From positions 1 to 44,343 of the forward strand of contig CAPAOL010000032.1 in assembly GCA_948579315.1 (NCBI GenBank): a stretch of DNA of 44,343 bases. Reading direction: 5' to 3'. Both the position numbers and the translations under genes were made by a program. The notes beneath the pieces are model-generated. The model searched no databases, had not been told where the DNA came from, and saw only the letters and a program-made list of their open reading frames with translations. Positions 1 through 7,743 of this stretch are shown here, in pieces (position 1 is the first letter of the stretch; every line of letters begins with the position of its first letter). The DNA is from an uncultured Phocaeicola sp. (lineage in GTDB: Bacteria; Bacteroidota; Bacteroidia; Bacteroidales; Bacteroidaceae).

Positions 1-47
1 ACAACGGTTTTCAAGACCGCCGCAATCGACCACTCTGCCACCTCTCC
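1..47 (-). tRNA. tRNA-Ser (anticodon UGA), partial
   Basis: Read on the minus strand the segment begins GGAGAGGTGGCAGAG, the usual acceptor and D-arm start of a bacterial serine tRNA. It continues to an anticodon stem-loop of form CGGTCT-TGA-AAACCG, so the anticodon is TGA and should read UCN codons. The window ends just after the anticodon arm, so the variable arm, T arm and 3' end are missing. A TACCTTTG box 41 bases upstream fits its promoter. Confidence 0.9.
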
Positions 48-87
48 AAAACTTCTTTACCAGAAGTGCTTTTTGTTAAAAGCGGTG

Positions 88-95
88 CAAAGGTA
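88..95 (-). promoter_or_regulatory. Bacteroides -7 box for tRNA-Ser
   Basis: On the minus strand this reads TACCTTTG, matching the TAnnTTTG -7 element. It lies about 40 bases upstream of the tRNA 5' end. No clean TTTG -33 box is seen at the expected distance, so the call rests on the -7 box alone. Confidence 0.4.
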
Positions 96-172
96 CGAAG
101 ATATTTTAAACTTGCAAGAGTTTTCACAAAAAAAATCACGAAATCATTTCTAAAAAATAGTAATATCTAGGT

Positions 173-212
173 ATTTTATGTTGAGAAGCATAAAATAGAG
201 CATATTTATGCT
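173..212 (+). promoter_or_regulatory. Overlapping inverted repeats upstream of pflB
   Basis: Three related half-sites alternate in orientation. ATTTTATG (173-180) pairs with CATAAAAT (189-196). AGCATAAA (187-194) pairs with TTTATGCT (205-212). Both pairs are perfect 8-bp inverted repeats and they share the middle arm. The cluster ends about 20 bases upstream of the pflB -7 box, so it would cover the -33 region. This looks like a transcription-factor operator, possibly one that ties pflB to redox or carbon state; the regulator is not identifiable from sequence. Confidence 0.5.
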
Positions 213-232
213 GATTATATGAAAAAACGTTG

Positions 233-240
233 TAACTTTG
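233..240 (+). promoter_or_regulatory. -7 box of the pflB promoter
   Basis: TAACTTTG matches the Bacteroides TAnnTTTG -7 element and sits 47 bases upstream of the pflB ATG. The -33 position has no clear TTTG, which would suit a promoter that needs an activator bound at the adjacent inverted repeats (inference). Confidence 0.55.
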
Positions 241-286
241 TGCGCTCTAAAGAAAAGGATAACTACAACCTCTAATTTTATCATTT

Positions 287-2515
287 ATGGAATTAAATAA
301 GATCTTTAAAGACGGTCTTTGGAGCACAGAAATCAACGTAAGAGATTTCGTTAGTCACAACATCACTCCGTATTACGGAGATGCTTCTTTCCTCGAAGGA
401 CCTACCGAACGCACTAAAGCTGTATGGAACCGCTGCCTCGAAGCATTGGCAGAAGAAAGAGCCAATAACGGAGTACGCTCACTGGATAATGTCACCGTCT
501 CAACCATCACTTCTCATAAAGCCGGATATATCGACAAAGAAAACGAACTGATCGTCGGTCTGCAAACAGACGAACTTTTGAAACGTGCAATCAAACCTTT
601 CGGAGGTATCAACGTGGTAAGCAAAGCCTGCCATGAAAACGGCGTGGAAGTGGACGACCGCGTAAAAGATATCTTCACTCACTACCGCAAGACGCACAAT
701 GACGGAGTATTTGACGTATATACCGAAGAAATCCGTTCGTTCCGTTCTCTGGGATTCCTCACCGGACTTCCTGACAACTATGCCCGCGGACGTATCATTG
801 GCGACTACCGCCGTATGGCTCTCTATGGTATCGACCGACTGATTGAGGCAAAAAAAGAAGATTTGCGTAACCTTACCGGTCCGATGACCGAAGCCCGCAT
901 TCGCCTGCGCGAAGAAGTGGCAGAGCAAATCAAAGCATTGAAGGACATGAAGGTAATGGGCGAATACTACGGACTCGACTTGAGCCGTCCTGCCTACACC
1001 GCACAAGAAGCAGTACAATGGGTATACATGGCTTACCTTGCTGCCGTAAAAGAACAAGACGGTGCTGCCATGTCACTGGGTAACGTCTCTTCGTTCCTCG
1101 ACATTTATATGGAATATGAATTGAGCAAAGGAACTATCACAGAATCATTCGCACAGGAGCTGATCGACCAGTTTGTCATCAAACTACGTATGGTGCGCCA
1201 CCTGCGTATGCAATCTTACAACGACATCTTTGCCGGCGACCCGACATGGGTAACCGAATCTCTGGGCGGACGCCTCAACGACGGACGCACGAAGGTAACA
1301 AAGACTTCTTTCCGCTTCCTGCAAACACTCTACAACCTCGGCCCTTCACCAGAACCGAACCTGACTGTATTGTGGAGTCCGGAACTTCCGGAAGGATTCA
1401 AAGAATTCTGTGCAAAAGTATCTATCGACACTTCTTCCATCCAATATGAAAACGACGACCTGATGCGTGAAGTACGCCAGTCTGACGACTACGGAATCGC
1501 GTGCTGCGTATCTTATCAGGAAATCGGAAAACAAATCCAATTCTTCGGCGCACGTTGCAACCTGGCAAAAGCCCTGCTGCTTGCCATCAACGGCGGACGT
1601 TGCGAAAACACCGGTACGGTAATGGTGAAAAACATCCCCGTACTAACCAGCGACACACTGAACTTCGAAGAAGTAATGAGCAACTACAAGAAGGTATTGA
1701 CAGAAATCGCCCGTGTTTACAACGAAGCGATGAACATCATCCATTATATGCATGATAAGTATTACTACGAAAAAGCCCAAATGGCTCTTGTAGATACCAA
1801 CCCACGCATCAATCTTGCTTACGGTGTAGCCGGACTTTCTATCGCCCTCGATTCACTGTCGGCCATCAAATATGCCAAAGTGACTGCACGCCGCAACGAC
1901 ATCGGCCTGACAGAAGGCTTCGACATTCAAGGCGAATTCCCTTGCTTCGGTAATGACAACGACAAAGTAGACCACCTGGGGGTTGACCTAGTCTATTTCT
2001 TCAGCGAAGAATTGAAGAAACTTCCGGTTTACAAAAATGCCCGTCCTACTTTATCTTTGCTCACTATCACTTCCAACGTAATGTATGGCAAGAAGACAGG
2101 TGCTACTCCCGACGGACGCGCCAAAGGTGTTGCTTTTGCTCCGGGAGCCAACCCAATGCACGGACGTGACAAGAACGGTGCCATCGCCTCTTTGAGTTCC
2201 GTAGCGAAATTGCGTTACCGCGACTCACAGGACGGTATCAGCAACACTTTCTCTATCGTTCCGAAATCACTGGGAGCTACTGAAGAAGATCGCGTAGAAA
2301 ATCTGGTGACAATGATGGATGGTTACTTCACCAAAGGCGCCCACCACCTGAACGTGAACGTTCTGAACCGTGAAATGCTTTACGATGCCATGGAACATCC
2401 GGAAAAATATCCGCAACTCACCATCCGTGTTTCCGGTTATGCTGTAAACTTCGTGAAGTTGAGCCGCGAACATCAATTGGAGGTTATCAGCCGTAGCTTC
2501 CACGAACGTATGTAA
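287..2515 (+). CDS. pflB: Formate C-acetyltransferase (pyruvate formate-lyase)
   Basis: This glycyl-radical enzyme converts pyruvate and CoA to acetyl-CoA and formate in the cytoplasm during anaerobic growth. The 742-residue length is near the family norm (E. coli PflB 760). The active-site cysteine pair is present at C406-C407 in YGIACCVSYQEIG. The C-terminal radical loop is RVSGYAV, with the radical glycine at G717, 25 residues from the end as expected. The activating enzyme gene follows after 15 bases, so the two form an operon. A TAnnTTTG promoter and inverted repeats precede it. No defect is seen. Confidence 0.97.
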   Translation: MELNKIFKDGLWSTEINVRDFVSHNITPYYGDASFLEGPTERTKAVWNRCLEALAEERANNGVRSLDNVTVSTITSHKAGYIDKENELIVGLQTDELLKRAIKPFGGINVVSKACHENGVEVDDRVKDIFTHYRKTHNDGVFDVYTEEIRSFRSLGFLTGLPDNYARGRIIGDYRRMALYGIDRLIEAKKEDLRNLTGPMTEARIRLREEVAEQIKALKDMKVMGEYYGLDLSRPAYTAQEAVQWVYMAYLAAVKEQDGAAMSLGNVSSFLDIYMEYELSKGTITESFAQELIDQFVIKLRMVRHLRMQSYNDIFAGDPTWVTESLGGRLNDGRTKVTKTSFRFLQTLYNLGPSPEPNLTVLWSPELPEGFKEFCAKVSIDTSSIQYENDDLMREVRQSDDYGIACCVSYQEIGKQIQFFGARCNLAKALLLAINGGRCENTGTVMVKNIPVLTSDTLNFEEVMSNYKKVLTEIARVYNEAMNIIHYMHDKYYYEKAQMALVDTNPRINLAYGVAGLSIALDSLSAIKYAKVTARRNDIGLTEGFDIQGEFPCFGNDNDKVDHLGVDLVYFFSEELKKLPVYKNARPTLSLLTITSNVMYGKKTGATPDGRAKGVAFAPGANPMHGRDKNGAIASLSSVAKLRYRDSQDGISNTFSIVPKSLGATEEDRVENLVTMMDGYFTKGAHHLNVNVLNREMLYDAMEHPEKYPQLTIRVSGYAVNFVKLSREHQLEVISRSFHERM

Positions 2516-2530
2516 TCAGATCTACTCAAT

Positions 2531-3259
2531 ATGACGATAAACGTACATTCATACGAAAGTATGGGAACATTCGACGGGCCGGGCTTACGGCTCGTCGTTT
2601 TTCTTCAAGGATGCAATTTCCGCTGCCTATATTGCGCCAATCCCGACACTATAGCCGGAAAAGGAGGTACACCTACCCCACCGGAAGAAATCGTCCGCAT
2701 GGCTATGAGCCAACGTCCTTTTTTCGGGAAACGCGGAGGAGTCACTTTCTCCGGAGGAGAACCTACGTTTCAGGCCAAAGCACTAGTCCCTTTAGTGCGT
2801 GAACTGAAAGAAAAGGGAATACATGTATGCATAGACAGCAACGGCGGCATCTGGAACGAAGAAGTAGAAGAACTTTTCAAACTGACGGATCTTGTATTAC
2901 TGGATATTAAAGAGTTCAATCCGGCACGCCATCAGGCACTGACCGGAAGAAGTAACGAACAAACCATCCGCACGGCAGCATGGCTGGAAGAAAACGAGAA
3001 ACCTTTCTGGCTGCGTTATGTATTAGTACCCGGATACAGCGATTTCGAGGAAGACATCCGCCAACTGGGAGAAGCATTAGGAAAGTACAAGATGGTGCAA
3101 CGAGTGGAAATCCTGCCTTATCATACATTAGGCGTACATAAGTATGAAGCGATGGAACAGGAATACAAGCTGAAAGACGTAAAAGAAAATACCCCCGAAC
3201 AACTTGAAAAAGCCGCGGAGGTATTTAAAGAATATTTTACTACTGTGGTGGTCAATTAA
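2531..3259 (+). CDS. pflA: Pyruvate formate-lyase activating enzyme (radical SAM)
   Basis: This radical SAM enzyme installs the glycyl radical on PflB using S-adenosylmethionine and a 4Fe-4S cluster. The cluster motif CNFRCLYC places cysteines at 28, 32 and 35 (CxxxCxxC), in the usual N-terminal position. TFSGGEP, the SAM-binding GGE motif, follows near residue 77. The 242-residue length is typical. The gene is 15 bases downstream of pflB on the same strand and presumably co-transcribed. A hairpin overlaps its stop codon. Confidence 0.96.
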   Translation: MTINVHSYESMGTFDGPGLRLVVFLQGCNFRCLYCANPDTIAGKGGTPTPPEEIVRMAMSQRPFFGKRGGVTFSGGEPTFQAKALVPLVRELKEKGIHVCIDSNGGIWNEEVEELFKLTDLVLLDIKEFNPARHQALTGRSNEQTIRTAAWLEENEKPFWLRYVLVPGYSDFEEDIRQLGEALGKYKMVQRVEILPYHTLGVHKYEAMEQEYKLKDVKENTPEQLEKAAEVFKEYFTTVVVN

Positions 3260-3269
3260 CCATCACAGT
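3242..3269 (+). terminator. Hairpin at the end of pflA
   Basis: ACTGTGGTGGT (3242-3252) pairs with ACCATCACAGT (3259-3269), 11 bp with one G-T wobble and a 6-base loop that contains part of the stop codon. It is followed by AT-rich sequence but no proper T-run, so it is at best a weak intrinsic terminator or an mRNA 3'-end stabiliser for pflB-pflA. Confidence 0.4.
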
Positions 3270-3478
3270 AATAAATAGAATAAAAATCCAATACTAGCAT
3301 TGATATTCAACTTTTTGCTTATTTCACGAGCCACTTTAAGCGAAGGTTCTCCCAAAGAAAAGTATTCCTCTGAATAATCGACAAAAAGATTAGAAAGAAG
3401 TTCCACTAACTCAAGAGCAAGTATGCGGTGCAAAATAGAAACTTTTGTGTCAAGCCTTGAAACTACTGTACAACGGAT
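3263..3478 (-). other. Unassigned open segment, possible gene remnant
   Basis: Between pflA and the next gene there is a 71-codon minus-strand stretch bounded by stops and lacking an ATG. Part of it reads LVELLSNLFVDYSEEYFSLG, then KVAREISKKLNI, which looks like real protein with a helical, perhaps helix-turn-helix, character. I cannot assign a family. It may be the end of a decayed regulator gene or a chance open frame; the remaining gap holds nothing else recognisable. Confidence 0.2.
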
Positions 3479-3528
3479 TTAATTGACAACTTCGTGTGCT
3501 ATACCTGAATGAGTTTACCCAATAGAAT

Positions 3529-4215
3529 TTAAAGCCCGCAATCGTTTACTTTTGAAGAAATACGAGTCACCTTCCCCACTCCCTTCTCATCATACTCCAC
3601 TTTAAACTGCCGGACGTAGTCGATGCTATCTTCTCTTTCCGTTCCGCCGATTGCTTTTAAAAAGGGAGTCAGCGCAAGGCTTCTGTGTGCATTGCAATGA
3701 TAGGTTCTCTTCCCCGATGGGACGACTTCAAGCTCGAACTTTTCGGTAGCGACAAGCATAATCTCAATCTGTTCCCTTCTGCGCCATTGGCTGAGCCGAT
3801 AAAAAGGAGGGACGTAATTTTCTATTAAAAACCGGCTTCCCAACGGAGTCAGTCTCACAAAGGCCGTCACGGTGTCTTCATTCCGTTCGAAGACCTGATA
3901 ATCTATCAGTCCCGCCTTGTGATAACGTGTCATGCAATAGTCACAGCCGCGGCATTCGTAGATTTCTCCCAGATATCCTCCATTGATGAGCCACACATTA
4001 TTCATTCCGGTCTCCATTCCGCCGGGTGCGGGATGCAAGATATGCGGATATTTGTTGGTAGAAGGCAAAGTCACCTCGCCGGTGTACATGGCTATGACAT
4101 AGCGTTCTCTGTAATTGTCCAATTCCTTTCTCACGTCTTTTTCCACCTGCCCGTAATCGACAGAACAAGCCACAAAGAGTATAATGATTCCGAATGAGAA
4201 GAAGAGTTTGCCCAT
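3529..4215 (-). CDS. Conserved lipoprotein with a CxxCxxC motif, unknown function
   Basis: The start chosen is the internal ATG at 4215, because it gives a clean lipoprotein signal: MGKLFFSFGIIILFVAC with the lipobox cysteine at residue 17. An upstream ATG at 4263 would add 16 unlikely residues and lies within one base of the upstream operon's hairpin. The mature part is about 210 residues, largely beta by composition, with a cysteine cluster ECRGCDYC (C88, C91, C94) that could bind metal or form disulfides. No family is recognised. It follows the PUL on the same strand but is separated from it by a strong hairpin, so it is probably an independent unit. Confidence 0.75.
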   Translation of the reverse strand: MGKLFFSFGIIILFVACSVDYGQVEKDVRKELDNYRERYVIAMYTGEVTLPSTNKYPHILHPAPGGMETGMNNVWLINGGYLGEIYECRGCDYCMTRYHKAGLIDYQVFERNEDTVTAFVRLTPLGSRFLIENYVPPFYRLSQWRRREQIEIMLVATEKFELEVVPSGKRTYHCNAHRSLALTPFLKAIGGTEREDSIDYVRQFKVEYDEKGVGKVTRISSKVNDCGL

Positions 4216-4263
4216 AAATGCAATATAAGATTGGAAGATTGAATATATAAGTAGATGATACAA

Positions 4264-4299
4264 CTATCAGAATGTGCCTGTCCAGGCACATTCTGATAG
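4264..4299 (-). terminator. Terminator hairpin at the end of the PUL operon
   Basis: CTATCAGAATGTGCCTG (4264-4280) is followed two bases later by its perfect reverse complement (4283-4299), a 17-bp near-continuous palindrome. It sits 12 bases past the stop of the last PUL gene, where a terminator or 3'-end-stabilising hairpin is expected. No long T-run follows on the minus strand. Confidence 0.6.
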
Positions 4300-4311
4300 A
4301 AATAAAGAGAA

Positions 4312-5334
4312 CTATCGAATCAGTTCCACTTCATACAATTCCGGAATTGTTCCTTTTGTTGAAGCTATCTTTTCAAGACGAATCTCTCTTGTTGTAACGG
4401 GTTCAACAAACTGAATATAAATCGGCTCAGTCAATGAAACACTTGCTTCCGTCGCAAAAGTTCCCTGCAGGATTTTTGTTCCATCCTCATTGACTGTATA
4501 AACATCCGCCTTTCCGAATTGTTTGTTGTCCTCATCACTATAGATACAGATACCTTTAATCAGTTCCGATTTGGGCAGGTTCATCGATAAATATCCATCA
4601 CTGCTTGGTGTCCAACCACCAAATCCCATAAAACCAAAAACAAGTCCATCTTTCAAATTCTCCAAATCTTCCGTTTTATCAGAGTCGAACGTTATAATGT
4701 CGTTAAACTCAGTTCCTTCTACCACTTTTGTATGCTCAGGGATAATATTCTCACTAATGGTAAGGATATCCATTTTCACAAATATCCGATAATACTGTTC
4801 CGTTATCCGTACTCCGTCAATCGCGTTACATAGCTCCAGACGAAGTGGAAGCAAATAGCCGGGAAGTTCATCCAACTGGTTTATATCGGTCAGGGCAACG
4901 CTCATTTCTACCATTTTCTCTCCGGCAGGCAGAGTAACTTCGGGTATGGAATAGACTCCGGCAGGCATTTGTTTATACCCCTGCGCATCGCCTTTGTATT
5001 CTTCAAGCAACTGCTGGTCTTCTACCAAACGTATTTTGATATCTTTATCCAACACATTCTTGATATATACATTAAACTTCATCACCTCGCTACCTTCGAC
5101 AATTTTGGTAACTCCATTCGAATGAATCCCTGTCAAGTTGACGGAAATGTAACTTTTCAAATATACAACATTCGACGGATCGTAGTCAAATTCATCCGGC
5201 ATCTCTACAAAAACATAGTCAGGGTCTACCTGCCATGTCCAGTCCTGAGAAACAACTTCGCCACGTTCATCTTCACAAGCATGAAACACAACGGCAAGGG
5301 CTACCACCCATAGGGTTAAAATTATATTTTTCAT
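4312..5334 (-). CDS. DUF1735-type surface lipoprotein of the PUL
   Basis: The 340-residue protein starts with an SPII signal ending in VVFHAC (lipid cysteine at 20), so it should be anchored in the outer membrane and probably surface-exposed. The N-terminal half resembles DUF1735, the Ig-like domain common in PUL glycan-binding proteins. The C-terminal part (about 195-340), ending in EPVTTREIRLEKI, looks like a discoidin/F5-8C-like beta-sandwich. A surface glycan-binding role next to SusC/SusD is inferred from context. It starts 23 bases after the original end of the LamG gene and is the last gene before the hairpin at 4264-4299. No lesion seen. Confidence 0.82.
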   Translation of the reverse strand: MKNIILTLWVVALAVVFHACEDERGEVVSQDWTWQVDPDYVFVEMPDEFDYDPSNVVYLKSYISVNLTGIHSNGVTKIVEGSEVMKFNVYIKNVLDKDIKIRLVEDQQLLEEYKGDAQGYKQMPAGVYSIPEVTLPAGEKMVEMSVALTDINQLDELPGYLLPLRLELCNAIDGVRITEQYYRIFVKMDILTISENIIPEHTKVVEGTEFNDIITFDSDKTEDLENLKDGLVFGFMGFGGWTPSSDGYLSMNLPKSELIKGICIYSDEDNKQFGKADVYTVNEDGTKILQGTFATEASVSLTEPIYIQFVEPVTTREIRLEKIASTKGTIPELYEVELIR

Positions 5335-5357
5335 ATTGTATCTTTCTTAACATTCAA

Positions 5358-5594
5358 CTATTCATTATTATCATCAGAGTCTACCTCCTTAATTTCCAGT
5401 TTATCGGCAGGGAACAAGACATTATCGATATATTCCAGTTCTGGCAGAACGGCCGGATTCATATGGCTTACTGTCCATTTGCCTGTCAGTTCCACCGGCA
5501 TACCTTTGTCATCCGCGTGTGTAAAAGGCAGATACATCTGCAAATGAGGATCGGATACGTCTTGCGGCAAATAAAGTTTATCCAGAATGTCAGC
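5358..5594 (-). pseudogene. Detached C-terminal piece of the LamG/DUF1735 protein
   Basis: Immediately after the TAA at 5595-5597 the same frame stays open for 78 codons, starting ADILDKLYLPQDVSDP and ending DSDDNNE before a stop at 5358. The sense of the sequence runs straight through the stop (FWSKALT, stop, ADILDKLY), so this is the lost C-terminus of the upstream gene and not a separate gene. An internal ATG at 5570 could start a 70-residue product, but it has no signal peptide and would be useless at the surface. Confidence 0.8.
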
Positions 5595-6551
5595 TTACGT
5601 AAGCGCCTTGCTCCAAAAACGGGCTTCACGGACATACACTTTACTCCACGTACCATTGCCTATATACCAAGCACTGTTCGGTCCCATATAAAGAGGCGAA
5701 GTTTCAAACGTCTTTTGGAATTCACCGTTCACATATACAGAAATAGAAGCATTTTTATAAACATACGTGATGTTGAGCCACATATTTTTCTGCAGAGGTT
5801 TCTTTGTCCAGGTATCATCACCGTCACGACCGTTTTTCACTTGTACTCCGTCAGTTTGGTGAACACGGGTATAAAATTCTCCTCCTCCCGGATTTTGCAT
5901 GGAAATCGTTGTGGTGTTAGGATTGGAGAGTGCAGGGAAAATAGCACTTATTTGTGCTGTCCATTCCGACATCGGCTCAGTATAAGGAGTATTCGGTTTA
6001 ATCAGAAAGGGTCCTGCTTTCTTAAAATAGGCAATCGTAGTTACCAATTCGCGGTTCAGACGGATAATAGCCGTACGGGGAGAACTCAATACTTCAAAAT
6101 GAGAAGAACCCGCAATGCGCAACGGTATGGCAAAACGCCCGCTATAAGGATATTTATCTTCATCAATCGACGGCATTTTCACCTCTACAGCGCCTTTCAC
6201 CTGACCTTTTTCTATCACAACCGTCGCTTCCCCGTGTGTTTCCTTGCCATCCGACGTAACAAACACGAAATCTTCGGGTGCTACCGACTTCAAATTCAAT
6301 CCGCTTTCGCGGTTATATTCCTGCAGCGTGTTCTCATCCACAGCAATAGTGACGCTTACCGGTTCGTCAGCAAGAAGGGCCAGACGCGGAGTCACAACGA
6401 TACTTCCACCCTTGTCATTCACGAGCATCGACAACACATTGTTCGGATTGCCCATATAAACAGTATTGTCACTGTTGCCTCCTTCACCGGACACAAAATC
6501 GCAAGCCCCTAACAAAGCACCAAATAAACTACATAATATATACTTTTTCAT
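5595..6551 (-). CDS. LamG/DUF1735 lipoprotein, truncated by an in-frame stop
   Basis: MKKYILCSLFGALLGAC is a lipoprotein signal (lipid cysteine 17). Residues about 30-155 form a DUF1735-like domain and about 165-318 a concanavalin/LamG-like sandwich, recognisable by NMWLNITYVYKNASISVYVN and the closing VYVREARFWSKALT. Such proteins usually bind glycans at the cell surface in GH18 PULs. The frame ends at TAA (5595-5597) but continues open in the same frame to 5358. A single C-to-T change from CAA (Gln) would explain it, since LTQADI is a natural LamG ending. The intact protein would have 397 residues. It lies 25 bases downstream of the GH18 gene. Confidence 0.85.
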   Translation of the reverse strand: MKKYILCSLFGALLGACDFVSGEGGNSDNTVYMGNPNNVLSMLVNDKGGSIVVTPRLALLADEPVSVTIAVDENTLQEYNRESGLNLKSVAPEDFVFVTSDGKETHGEATVVIEKGQVKGAVEVKMPSIDEDKYPYSGRFAIPLRIAGSSHFEVLSSPRTAIIRLNRELVTTIAYFKKAGPFLIKPNTPYTEPMSEWTAQISAIFPALSNPNTTTISMQNPGGGEFYTRVHQTDGVQVKNGRDGDDTWTKKPLQKNMWLNITYVYKNASISVYVNGEFQKTFETSPLYMGPNSAWYIGNGTWSKVYVREARFWSKALT

Positions 6552-6576
6552 TTTGTTCTGTTTTAATATTATACAT

Positions 6577-7722
6577 TTATTTTATAGACGGATTCATGAG
6601 GGAAATAGCTGCTCTTACATTCTTATAATTATCAAAAGCATCTTCATTGATATGGAAAGCACCGATACCGCCAGCTTTTCCATTCAATGTATTCATTACA
6701 TAATCCGGATATCGTTGAAACTTCCCGCGGTTTTCTCCGCTATTTTGAAAACTCTCCGTATATATAACCCGGTCTGCGACATCCATACCATATCTGTTAC
6801 TCGGATTATGAAGTGGCTGTTGCCAAGTCGCATACTGCCCGTTATAAGACTGTGCCACATAATAATCAAAATATTGAGCCGACTCAGCCGACAGCCAATG
6901 AATGGCACCGTTGATATTAATCATCTTGTCGTTGCCGAGTTTCTCTCTCAACGTTTTGAAAAACAGGTTTTCCAATTCCTTGTTATCATTCTGATGGCAC
7001 GAAATAAGCGGTTTGTCTACCGACCAGTCTTTCTGCCAATCATCCGGCCATTTTGCCGGATAAGCAGGGTCATCTTTCCATCTCTTCGGCCAGTCGCCAC
7101 AGTGGTTACCCTCTTTGAATGGCGATCTATAAGACGGCTCATAATCAAGGTCGAAACCGTCGTAACCATACTTCTGTATCGAGTCGACAATGGCCTGGGC
7201 ATACTGCACCACAGCCTCTTCCGGATTGTCCGACCAGTCTTCCTTCTTCATATTGGAAATCTGGCCACCTATATTTTCCACAATCCAGCCGACAATCACT
7301 TTCGTCCCTTTCGACTGCACCTCTTTCAACTGTTTCTTCCGCGCTTCATCCAAGTTGAAACAATTTCCCCAAATGGAAACAACGTCCATACTGTCGGGAA
7401 TCTGATTCAGTTGCGAATAGGCTCCCGGAGTAATGGCACTCCAGCTATTAAACCAGCCAAACATAATGCAATGTTTGCTTGCCTTGTATTGACGTAAGTC
7501 TTGCAGGTAGAGTTCATACAAGCGTTTATTCTCTTCGGCGATGCGAATGGAATCTCTCTCATTCTGCTCTTTGAGTTTGTCTTCTTCCGTCCATTTATCT
7601 TTGTCGCGTTCGAGCAAATTGTTCAACGCCTCTTTTTCAATGTCCAAATGGTGTATGTCTGTGCAAGAGAACACAACTCCCATGATCAACGACAGCAGTA
7701 TCCATAATTTAATATTATTCAT
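6577..7722 (-). CDS. GH18 endo-beta-N-acetylglucosaminidase-like lipoprotein
   Basis: MNNIKLWILLSLIMGVVFSC is a lipoprotein signal (lipid cysteine 20). After a charged helical linker (about 25-80) comes a GH18 barrel. The catalytic signature YDGFDLDYE is intact, with D191, D193 and acid/base E195. Family GH18 members in Bacteroides PULs with SusC/D and DUF1735 proteins commonly cut the GlcNAc-beta-1,4-GlcNAc core of N-glycans; chitinase-like activity is the alternative. The 381-residue length fits single-domain endoglycosidases. It is 21 bases downstream of susD, within the operon. The enzyme probably acts at the cell surface to release glycan for SusC/D uptake. Confidence 0.88.
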   Translation of the reverse strand: MNNIKLWILLSLIMGVVFSCTDIHHLDIEKEALNNLLERDKDKWTEEDKLKEQNERDSIRIAEENKRLYELYLQDLRQYKASKHCIMFGWFNSWSAITPGAYSQLNQIPDSMDVVSIWGNCFNLDEARKKQLKEVQSKGTKVIVGWIVENIGGQISNMKKEDWSDNPEEAVVQYAQAIVDSIQKYGYDGFDLDYEPSYRSPFKEGNHCGDWPKRWKDDPAYPAKWPDDWQKDWSVDKPLISCHQNDNKELENLFFKTLREKLGNDKMININGAIHWLSAESAQYFDYYVAQSYNGQYATWQQPLHNPSNRYGMDVADRVIYTESFQNSGENRGKFQRYPDYVMNTLNGKAGGIGAFHINEDAFDNYKNVRAAISLMNPSIK

Positions 7723-7743
7723 GTCAGTATCAGATTAAAATTA

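Noticed and set aside
5235..6512. 425-codon plus-strand open frame opposite the DUF1735/LamG genes
   Set aside because: It is antisense to recognisable lipoprotein domains, has no family signature, and its composition is that of a complement frame.
6466..7497. 343-codon plus-strand open frame opposite the GH18 gene
   Set aside because: The opposite strand carries an intact GH18 active site and lipobox; this frame has no such features.
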